From the NCBI GenBank assembly GCA_023434665.1, contig JAEYSM010000003.1, positions 1-10,675 of the forward strand: a stretch of DNA of 10,675 nt, written 5' to 3'. A program made the translations under genes and the position numbers. This DNA comes from Bacteroidota bacterium (GTDB lineage Bacteria; Bacteroidota; Bacteroidia; Bacteroidales; Lentimicrobiaceae). Below, one piece after another: positions 1-5,801 of this stretch. Below the pieces are notes generated by a model, which saw nothing but the letters and a program-made list of their open reading frames with translations, searched no databases and had not been told where the DNA came from. How positions within the stretch are numbered: position 1 is the first letter of the stretch; every line of letters starts with the position of its first letter.

Positions 1-122
1 TGCCTCCAGCTTCCTTCAGATTCTGTCTCACGACAGACACCCTTGCTCTTGGCTAATGGTTGGCGGCTAAAAACCCCCATAAAGGACTTTCACCTTCAAG
101 TTATTAATCATGCACGGCACAC
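1..122 (-). mobile_element. Group II intron, 5' end (partial, runs off the left edge)
   Basis: Read on the minus strand, this begins GTGTGCCGTGCATG, fitting the group II intron 5' consensus GUGYG. It continues with motifs I recognise from domain I of bacterial introns: GGTGAAAGTCC, GCCAAGAGCAAGGGTGTC, a hairpin TCTGTC-GTGA-GACAGA closed by a GNRA-type tetraloop, and GAATCTGAAGGAAGC. The intron starts exactly where the groEL terminator ends, so the 5' exon finishes ...CCTTTTTTCTT. Insertion right after an intrinsic terminator is the known habit of class C (IIC) introns, which recognise the hairpin and a short U-rich IBS1. The rest of domain I, the maturase gene and domains V/VI lie outside the window. 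Group II identity is well supported; class C is inferred from the insertion site and from the matching 3' end at the other edge. Confidence 0.85.
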
Positions 123-160
123 AAGAAAAAAGGTTGAACTGAAAGTCCAACCTTTTCTTG
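123..160 (-). terminator. Intrinsic terminator of groES-groEL
   Basis: On the minus strand, a 12-bp stem (AAAAGGTTGGAC pairing with GTTCAACCTTTT, one G-T pair) closes a 5-nt loop TTTCA and is followed by a T-rich tail TTTTTTCTT. It starts about 20 nt after the groEL stop codon. The tail runs directly into the 5' end of a group II intron, so the last T residues serve as both terminator U-tract and intron 5' exon. Confidence 0.85.
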
Positions 161-180
161 GTACATATATATAGAGTTGT

Positions 181-1815
181 TTAGTACATTCCTCCCATTC
201 CACCCATTCCTGGATTTGGCATTGGGGTTTCTTTTTCTTCTTTAATGTCTGCTAAAACACATTCTGTAGTCAGAAGCATACCTGCGATAGAAGCAGCATT
301 TTCAAGTGCTACCCTGGCCACTTTAGTTGGGTCAATAACACCTGCCTGGAAGAGGTTTTCATAAACTTCAGTGCGGGCATTGAATCCATAGTCATCTTTA
401 CCTTCACGAACTTTTTGTACAATTACAGAACCTTCCATGCCTGCATTAGCTACAATCTGACGAAGTGGTTCTTCGAGTGAACGTTTTACGATAGCTATTC
501 CAGTATTTTCATCTTCATTATCGCCTTTAAGATTGTCTAAAGCCGGGATAGCCCTGATATAAGCAACACCACCTCCTGGAATTATACCTTCTTCAATAGC
601 AGCACGGGTTGCATGAAGGGCATCGTCAAAGCGATCTTTCTTTTCTTTCATCTCAACCTCACTTGCAGCGCCAACATAAATAACGGCAACACCACCGGCT
701 AATTTAGCCAAACGCTCCTGCAGTTTTTCGCGATCGTAATCAGATGTTGTGGTTTCAATCTGCGCTTTAATCATGTTAACACGACCTGAGATAGACTCAG
801 TTGAACCCTTTCCACTTACAATGGTTGTATTCTCCTTGTCAACAGTAATCTTCTCAGCTTGTCCCAGATAAGATAAATCAGCATCTTCCAAACGGTAACC
901 TTTTTCTTCAGAAATAACAGTTCCACCAGTTAATACAGCAATATCCTCTAGCATTTCCTTACGACGGTCACCAAAACCAGGAGCTTTTACAGCTACGATC
1001 TTTAATGAACCACGGATCTTATTAACAACAAGAGTTGCAAGAGCTTCGCCATCCACATCTTCAGCAATGATCATGAGAGGACGTCCGGTCTGAACTGTCT
1101 TTTCAAGTATGGGGAGAAAATCTTTCATTACAGAGATTTTCTTATCATAGATGAGAATGAAAGGATTTTCATAAACGGCTTCCATTTTCTCGGTGTCAGT
1201 TATGAAATAAGGAGAAATATAACCCCTGTCAAACTGCATTCCTTCAACCACCTTTACTGTTGTTTCAATGCCTTTAGCTTCTTCAATGGTAATAACACCT
1301 TCTTTCTTCACCTTATTCATAGCTTCAGCAATTCTTTCACCAATGAAACTATCGTTATTGGCAGAAATTGTAGCTACCTGAGTAATTTTCTCACTACCTT
1401 CCTGTACAATTACTGACATCTGTTTTAGTGATTCAATAACCTTGGTAACCGCTTTATCCATTCCTCTCTTAAGATCCATTGGATTAGCTCCCGCTGTTAC
1501 GTTTTTCATACCAGTAGTAACCATTGCCTGTGCAAGGACTGTTGCGGTAGTTGTACCATCACCTGCAATATCAGCAGTTTTTGATGCTACTTCCTTCACC
1601 ATTTGAGCGCCCATGTTCTGAACGCCATCTTTTATTTCAATTTCTTTTGCAACTGTAACACCATCCTTGGTAACAACAGGTGCACCATAGGTTTTATCGA
1701 TAATCACATTACGGCCTTTAGGACCTAAGGTTACTTTTACTGCATTAGCTAATGCATCTACTCCTTTTTTCAGCTCTTCGCGAGCTTCAGTATTATAAAT
1801 AATCTGTTTTGCCAT
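181..1815 (-). CDS. groEL: Chaperonin GroEL (60 kDa, Hsp60)
   Basis: This is the cytosolic type I chaperonin, which forms a double heptameric ring and folds client proteins in an ATP-driven cycle with GroES. The 544-aa length is normal for the family. Visible hallmarks are the start MAKQIIYNTEAREELKKGVD, the nucleotide-binding stretches TLGPKGRNV (about 29-37) and GDGTTT (85-90), an apical domain in the middle third, the late equatorial motif EEGIIPGGGVAYIRA, and a short Gly/Met tail ending GMGGMGGMY that lines the ring cavity. It lies 30 nt downstream of groES in the same transcript and ends at an intrinsic terminator. The ATG follows an A/T-rich leader without a Shine-Dalgarno motif, as is usual in Bacteroidota. 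No frameshift or missing key residue was seen. Identity is secure. Confidence 0.98.
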   Translation of the reverse strand: MAKQIIYNTEAREELKKGVDALANAVKVTLGPKGRNVIIDKTYGAPVVTKDGVTVAKEIEIKDGVQNMGAQMVKEVASKTADIAGDGTTTATVLAQAMVTTGMKNVTAGANPMDLKRGMDKAVTKVIESLKQMSVIVQEGSEKITQVATISANNDSFIGERIAEAMNKVKKEGVITIEEAKGIETTVKVVEGMQFDRGYISPYFITDTEKMEAVYENPFILIYDKKISVMKDFLPILEKTVQTGRPLMIIAEDVDGEALATLVVNKIRGSLKIVAVKAPGFGDRRKEMLEDIAVLTGGTVISEEKGYRLEDADLSYLGQAEKITVDKENTTIVSGKGSTESISGRVNMIKAQIETTTSDYDREKLQERLAKLAGGVAVIYVGAASEVEMKEKKDRFDDALHATRAAIEEGIIPGGGVAYIRAIPALDNLKGDNEDENTGIAIVKRSLEEPLRQIVANAGMEGSVIVQKVREGKDDYGFNARTEVYENLFQAGVIDPTKVARVALENAASIAGMLLTTECVLADIKEEKETPMPNPGMGGMGGMY

Positions 1816-1845
1816 TTTTAATAAGTTTTACTTTGTTTCTTTAAA

Positions 1846-2124
1846 TCAGATGATAGCAACAATATCAGATTCCCTCATAATCAGATAATCAGTACCGTCA
1901 ATGCTAATTTCGGTTCCGGCATACTTTCCATATAATACAGTATCCCCTTCTTTCACAGTCATTGGTTCATCTTTCTTACCGTTTCCAACAGCTACAACTG
2001 TTCCTCTCTGTGGTTTTTCTTTTGCTGTATCAGGAATAATGATTCCGCCAGCTGTTTTATTTTCAGCTGCAGCAGGTTCAATCAAAACTCGATCAGCTAA
2101 TGGCTTAACATTCACTTTTGTCAT
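1846..2124 (-). CDS. groES: Co-chaperonin GroES (10 kDa, Hsp10)
   Basis: GroES forms the heptameric lid that caps the GroEL ring. The 92-aa length is typical. The opening VKPLADRVLIEP is the family signature, followed by the mobile loop that contacts GroEL (roughly residues 20-36, including TAGGIIIPDTA). Next come the GTVVAVGNGK strand and the KEGDTVLYGKYAGTEI segment, and the end DYLIMRESDIVAII is characteristic. It is the first gene of a two-gene operon with groEL. The 232-nt spacer upstream holds the secG-side terminator and a repeated 9-mer. I found no CIRCE element (the HrcA operator) and only weak -7 matches: TATATTGT at 2146-2153 and TAACCTTG at 2184-2191. The control of this operon is therefore not clear from the sequence. 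Confidence 0.97.
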   Translation of the reverse strand: MTKVNVKPLADRVLIEPAAAENKTAGGIIIPDTAKEKPQRGTVVAVGNGKKDEPMTVKEGDTVLYGKYAGTEISIDGTDYLIMRESDIVAII

Positions 2125-2243
2125 TACTATGTGTTTTAAAGTTTTACAATATAGTTTTGTACAGCCCTTGTCATATTCTGTGCCAAGGTTATAAATTGAT
2201 GCATTATTATTTTATTTCAGCCTTTGTTTTCCCTTGAAAATCA

Positions 2244-2289
2244 ATGACAATCCTTAATAAGATATTTTTATTCCGGAACTGATTGTCAT
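2244..2289. repeat. Inverted repeat of ATGACAATC in the groES upstream region
   Basis: The 9-mer ATGACAATC at 2244-2252 is repeated inverted at 2281-2289 with a 28-nt spacer, and the spacer can form a further inner 5-bp stem (AATAA at 2256-2260 with TTATT at 2268-2272). A third copy lies at 2319-2327, inside the neighbouring terminator. On the minus strand no T-tract follows, so this is not an obvious terminator. It could be an operator or leader structure for groES, or chance. Confidence 0.45.
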
Positions 2290-2299
2290 GTTTAAATTC

Positions 2300-2336
2300 A
2301 AAAAAAATGTCAGACTGTATGACAATCTGACATTTT
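2300..2336 (-). terminator. Intrinsic terminator after secG
   Basis: A perfect 11-bp inverted repeat, AAAATGTCAGA (2304-2314) and TCTGACATTTT (2326-2336), encloses an 11-nt loop. Read on the minus strand, the hairpin is followed by a run of eight T residues (2307-2300). It lies about 20 nt downstream of the secG stop codon and closes the four-gene unit that begins with the sigma-54 regulator, separating it from groES-groEL. Confidence 0.88.
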
Positions 2337-2356
2337 CTTTAATAATATTTTACACA

Positions 2357-2683
2357 CTATTCCTGAGGAGGGGCCTGGAAATCTTCTACCGGAGCAGCCT
2401 GTTCGTTGATCATTTGACGCAATTCGGTGTCTGTTACATTCCGTGAAGTCACATTTCTTGGGATTACGAAGATGGAAACCAGACTAAGCACAAGTAAAAC
2501 AACGGCTAAAGTCCATGTGGCTTTCTCTAAAAAGTCAGCAGTCTTTCTAACGCCCATGAACTGGTTTGATGAAGAAAAGTTAGAAGCAAGTCCACCACCT
2601 TTAGAATTCTGAACTAAAACAACAAGGGCTAATAATACACAGGTGATAAGAATCAGCACTGAAACAAATACATAGGCTCCCAT
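2357..2683 (-). CDS. secG: Preprotein translocase subunit SecG
   Basis: SecG is the small inner-membrane subunit of SecYEG that assists SecA-driven protein export. The 108-aa protein has two hydrophobic helices (about residues 4-24 and 57-75). They are joined by the loop typical of the family: VLVQNSKGGGLASNFS, then a Gly-containing stretch and TADFLEKATW. The C-terminal tail of about 33 residues is polar and Pro/Glu/Gln-rich (ends EDFQAPPQE), longer than the short end of many SecG proteins. It starts 11 nt after the stop of the TPR gene, so it is most likely translated from the same mRNA, and it is the last gene before a strong terminator. Identification is confident from topology and the conserved loop. 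Confidence 0.95.
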   Translation of the reverse strand: MGAYVFVSVLILITCVLLALVVLVQNSKGGGLASNFSSSNQFMGVRKTADFLEKATWTLAVVLLVLSLVSIFVIPRNVTSRNVTDTELRQMINEQAAPVEDFQAPPQE

Positions 2684-2694
2684 TTCGATCTATT

Positions 2695-3909
2695 TTATGA
2701 TTTATTTTGTTCGTTAATTTTTTTAATTTGGGCTGCAAAGTAAAGCCTTTTTTCCGGATTTAGCAAGATTAATTTTTCATAAATTTTTATGGCTTTTCCG
2801 ATGTTGCCTTGTCGCAACTGAATTTGGGCTAAAGTCTCACTTACTAACTCATCATGGTCTATGCTACTTTGACGGGCTTTATCCACAGGATTGAAGAACT
2901 CCTTCTTGGGACTTGATATTCTTGGCTCCAGTTCAATGAATCTGTCAATTAATTCCTGTTTACTTAATGAGGTATAATTATCAGATTCATTGGATTCTTC
3001 TTCAACTAATTCAGGTGAAAATTCATGAGTGAAAATATCTTCAGTCTTAATCTCATTTTCTGATATTTCAGTTTCTCCTTCTGAAATTTCATCCTCAGTT
3101 GTTGTGAACTTAGTTACCGGTAATGGTTTTTCTTGTTGAACATCCTCTTGTATAACAACATCTTCCGGTTCCTCCGGAATTATTTGCCTTGCCTCTGTAC
3201 TTTCAACTACCCCATCCTTTGCTGATTCGGGAAATGTTACTTCAGAGCTTTCAACAATATTGGTAAGGTGCTTTGCAATTAATCTCTTAAGTTCTTCAAA
3301 AACACTATCTTCAATATTTTCTTCATGGGTTTCTGAAATTTCAGTCATTTCAGAACCCCGATGATTATCCGATATAGGCTCTTCCGTGGGGGCTTCAATA
3401 TTCGAATCTCGTGAAATAACAAGGTTTTTGTCAATTGATTGATCAATTGATACATCTGATTGATCAACTCCTGAATCTTGTTCAACTCCTGAATCTAGGA
3501 TATCACCGGATGACTGATCATCAACAGACTCTATCTGATTAACTGCATCCAAACTTTGTAATTCTTCAGGTTCAAATGACAGGTCAGATTCATATCCCGT
3601 AAGTATTTCCTTAGGGATCTCTTGTTGGTTTATTTTATCAGAAATACCAGGATATTCTCCCAATGGAATTCTTTCCTCGGTTTGTTCAAGTAGTTGTTTG
3701 AGCTTGAGCCTGCTGCCTGAATATGCCACGGCTTTTTTTAACTGCTCACTATAAAGAATATCGTCAGTGATTTTCAGATTTACTGCTAAAAGTGCCTGTG
3801 CAATCTGGCAATAAGGTACATGCGTTGTTAATTGCATAAGCGCAGGCATAGTTTCGGCTGTAAGCTTATCCGGTTGACGTATAAGAGTCAGAAACTGCAG
3901 TGCATTCAT
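2695..3909 (-). CDS. Acidic TPR-containing protein of unknown function
   Basis: I recognise the architecture as a Bacteroidota protein found between lptE and secG, but I know of no assigned function. In the 404 residues: a helical N-terminal region (1-75) with LTTHVPYCQIAQALLAVNLK and SEQLKKAVAYSGSRLKLKQLL; a long Glu/Asp/Ser/Thr-rich stretch (about 85-310) that looks disordered, with a short helical island FEELKRLIAKHLTNIV (204-219); then a C-terminal block (314-398). That block contains ELIDRFIELEPRIS, a KKEFFNPVDKARQSS segment and one clear TPR-like helix pair, ETLAQIQLRQGNIGKAIKIYEKLILLNPEK. No signal peptide or membrane helix is seen, so it is probably cytoplasmic. An 18-nt tandem duplication lies in the acidic part. 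It is 15 nt after lptE and 11 nt before secG. A role as an adaptor in envelope biogenesis is only a guess from the neighbours. Confidence 0.85.
   Translation of the reverse strand: MNALQFLTLIRQPDKLTAETMPALMQLTTHVPYCQIAQALLAVNLKITDDILYSEQLKKAVAYSGSRLKLKQLLEQTEERIPLGEYPGISDKINQQEIPKEILTGYESDLSFEPEELQSLDAVNQIESVDDQSSGDILDSGVEQDSGVDQSDVSIDQSIDKNLVISRDSNIEAPTEEPISDNHRGSEMTEISETHEENIEDSVFEELKRLIAKHLTNIVESSEVTFPESAKDGVVESTEARQIIPEEPEDVVIQEDVQQEKPLPVTKFTTTEDEISEGETEISENEIKTEDIFTHEFSPELVEEESNESDNYTSLSKQELIDRFIELEPRISSPKKEFFNPVDKARQSSIDHDELVSETLAQIQLRQGNIGKAIKIYEKLILLNPEKRLYFAAQIKKINEQNKS
3461..3496 (-). repeat. 18-nt tandem repeat inside the TPR gene
   Basis: Two adjacent 18-nt units differ at one base (TGATCAACTCCTGAATCT and TGTTCAACTCCTGAATCT on the plus strand). 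On the coding strand they encode DSGVEQ-DSGVDQ (residues 139-150). The unit keeps the reading frame and lies in the disordered acidic segment, as expected of replication slippage in a weakly constrained linker. Confidence 0.85.
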
Positions 3910-3924
3910 TTTATCCTTTATTGC

Positions 3925-4452
3925 TTACCAGTTTACAACCGATTTGTTAAAAATATCTTCTATTAACTCATTCGATATTTCATCTATTAGGCCATCCTCC
4001 ACCTGTCTAAGATCTTGTGAGCTAGCATAGTCCTTATATCTGGAAAACGAAGATTCAAAGTTACTTTTAGGATCGTATTTATTAACAAACCTCACATTCA
4101 CATTCACTTTGAGTCTAATGAAACCAGCTGTCTGCCCGGCAACAATAGCAACAGGTTCTGTGCTATAGCCGGTTATTTCTCCTTCAAGATGCAAATCTCC
4201 GTTTCGGGCTACCAGATTTAAACTTGTTTGTGATGTAAATCTATCTCTCAGTTTTTCTGTCAGAATCTGACTCAAAGATGGTTGCACAAGTTCAGCCTTG
4301 TTGGGAAAAGTAAGGATTGAAATTGTTTTGGCCTGTGGAGGAATTGAAGCGCCGGTAAATGAATAAACTCCGCATGAATTTAGCACAACAGATGTCATGA
4401 CTATTAATAAAATGATCAAAAGTCTGCTGTTATTCAAAGAATCCGGCATCAT
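3925..4452 (-). CDS. lptE: LPS-assembly lipoprotein LptE
   Basis: LptE is the outer-membrane lipoprotein that sits in the LptD barrel and helps deliver LPS to the cell surface. From the chosen ATG the protein has 175 residues. It begins with a signal peptide (SRLLIILLIVMTSVVLNSC) ending in a lipobox LNSC, so the mature protein would start at a lipidated Cys followed by GVYSFTGASIP, the usual start of Bacteroidota LptE. The rest, with TISILTFPNKAELVQPSLSQ, LTEKLRDRF and LEGEITGYSTEPV, fits the family. The reading frame extends to 4536, but that would overlap the upstream regulator and bury the signal peptide 28 residues inside. The paired ATGs at 4452 and 4449 lie about 22 nt after the regulator's stop and are better starts. 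The TPR gene follows after 15 nt. Confidence 0.9.
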   Translation of the reverse strand: MMPDSLNNSRLLIILLIVMTSVVLNSCGVYSFTGASIPPQAKTISILTFPNKAELVQPSLSQILTEKLRDRFTSQTSLNLVARNGDLHLEGEITGYSTEPVAIVAGQTAGFIRLKVNVNVRFVNKYDPKSNFESSFSRYKDYASSQDLRQVEDGLIDEISNELIEDIFNKSVVNW

Positions 4453-4474
4453 AATGGTTTTCTTGTTCGGATTA

Positions 4475-5695
4475 TTAATCAGGATAAATGCCATACTCTT
4501 TGATTTTTCTATATAATGTTCTTTCGGAAATTCCAAGTTCTTTTGCTGCGGTTTTTCGCTTACCCTTATGCTTCTCTATTGCCTTTTTGATGAGATCTAT
4601 TTCTTTTTTCTGAATTGAAAGTGAATCATCAATCACTTCAGGAGTTAGAAAACCCTCCATTGAATTCGATTCGTTGTTACCTTCATAATCATAAACCGGA
4701 GGGCGATTGCTTTCAACATCCTTATAAAGTTGCTGGATTATTGGATATTGCTGAATATCTCCATTAAATTCTACATCCTTTAGTATATCTAATACCAACT
4801 TCTTCAAATCGTTGATATCTCTCTTCATTTCGAAAAGTACTTTATACAGGATTTCTCTCTCCGAAAACTCAACAGGTGCATTTTCCTTATTATACAACAT
4901 AGGAAGATCTCTCCGTTCATCGGGCAAATAATTAATCAGGATCTCACTTGTAACAAGTCTTTCTTTTTCAATTATCGAGATCTGCTCAGTAATATTTTTC
5001 AATTGACGAATATTTCCTGACCATCTGTAGTCTTTAAGCATCTGTTTTGCATTCTCACTCAAATCAAGTGGAGGCATTCTGTACTTTTCGGCGAAATCGT
5101 TAGCGAATTTCTTGAAAAGAAGTATTATGTCTTCTCTGCGTTCTCTTAAAGGCGGAATGTATATTGGCACTGAATTCAAACGGTAATATAAATCCTGACG
5201 AAACTTACCTTTATTGATTGCTTCTGGAATATCAACATTTGTGGCAGCGACTACTCTCACATCAGTTTTTATGACCTTTGAGGATCCAACTTTTATGAAC
5301 TCTCCTGATTCTAGCACCCTTAATAATCTGACCTGGGTAGATAATGGCAATTCTGCAACCTCGTCTAAAAATATTGTACCCCCATTTACCACTTCAAAAT
5401 ACCCTTTCCTTGAGTCGGTGGCTCCTGTAAATGCACCTTTCTCATGACCGAAAAGTTCAGAATCAATGGTTCCTTCGGGAATTGCACCGCAATTAACAGC
5501 AATATAAGGACCATGCTTACGGGCACTCAATTGATGAATAATTTGAGGAAAGACTTCTTTACCTACTCCACTTTCACCTGTAATTAAGACCGTAATATCT
5601 GTCGCGGCAACCTGACTGGCAATGTCTATTGCACGCTCCAGTAATGGAGAATAACCAATTATTCCAAATCGTTGCTTGATTGCTTGAATGTCCAT
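4475..5695 (-). CDS. Sigma-54-dependent enhancer-binding regulator, AAA+ and Fis-type HTH
   Basis: This activator opens promoters bound by sigma-54 RNA polymerase using ATP hydrolysis. The 406 residues hold: an AAA+ domain (about 10-245) with Walker A GESGVGKE (40-47), the sigma-54 contact loop GAFTGA (87-92), Walker B GGTIFLDE (105-112), ATN near 151-153 and the arginine-rich PPLRERREDI (181-190); a linker with predicted helices and acidic stretches (260-360); and a Fis-type helix-turn-helix at the end (about 368-403, KRKTAAKELGISERTLYRKI). There is no receiver, GAF or PAS domain in front, so its activity must be controlled by expression, a partner protein or the linker, much as in PspF. The catalytic motifs are intact. 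It is the first gene of the unit with lptE, the TPR gene and secG, behind its own -7 box. Its target promoters are unknown. Confidence 0.93.
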   Translation of the reverse strand: MDIQAIKQRFGIIGYSPLLERAIDIASQVAATDITVLITGESGVGKEVFPQIIHQLSARKHGPYIAVNCGAIPEGTIDSELFGHEKGAFTGATDSRKGYFEVVNGGTIFLDEVAELPLSTQVRLLRVLESGEFIKVGSSKVIKTDVRVVAATNVDIPEAINKGKFRQDLYYRLNSVPIYIPPLRERREDIILLFKKFANDFAEKYRMPPLDLSENAKQMLKDYRWSGNIRQLKNITEQISIIEKERLVTSEILINYLPDERRDLPMLYNKENAPVEFSEREILYKVLFEMKRDINDLKKLVLDILKDVEFNGDIQQYPIIQQLYKDVESNRPPVYDYEGNNESNSMEGFLTPEVIDDSLSIQKKEIDLIKKAIEKHKGKRKTAAKELGISERTLYRKIKEYGIYPD

Positions 5696-5720
5696 GATAA
5701 GTAATTCCTGAGTCAGAGAG

Positions 5721-5728
5721 CAAAGTTA
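5721..5728 (-). promoter_or_regulatory. -7 box TAACTTTG of the sigma-54 regulator-lptE-secG unit
   Basis: The minus strand reads TAACTTTG, a full match to the Bacteroidota -7 consensus TAnnTTTG, ending 25 nt before the ATG of the regulator gene. No clear -33 TTG was found at the usual distance. The gap between pheT and this gene is 106 nt and holds no convincing terminator, so some read-through from pheT is possible. Confidence 0.55.
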
Positions 5729-5801
5729 AGAAATCCATAGCCTTGTTATGCCAGCTAATTTGTTAATAACTGTCAAATTGTCACATTTATTATCTAGAAT
5801 C

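Noticed and set aside
2170..2186. Sigma-54-like promoter upstream of groES (TTGGCACAGAATATGAC on the minus strand)
   Set aside because: The -24 half TGGCAC is good and the spacing is right, but the -12 half reads ATGAC instead of TTGC(A/T) and lacks the essential GC. A chance match is more likely.
2125..2299. CIRCE operator (TTAGCACTC-N9-GAGTGCTAA) for HrcA control of groESL
   Set aside because: Looked for on both strands of the spacer; neither arm is present.
4453..4536. Longer lptE reading frame starting at 4536
   Set aside because: It would overlap the regulator gene by about 60 nt and place 28 residues before the lipoprotein signal peptide. The ATG pair at 4452/4449 gives a proper signal peptide and lipobox.
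5696..5801. Terminator after pheT
   Set aside because: The spacer has short TGTCA repeats (TGTCAAATTGTCA) but no stable stem followed by a T-tract on the minus strand.
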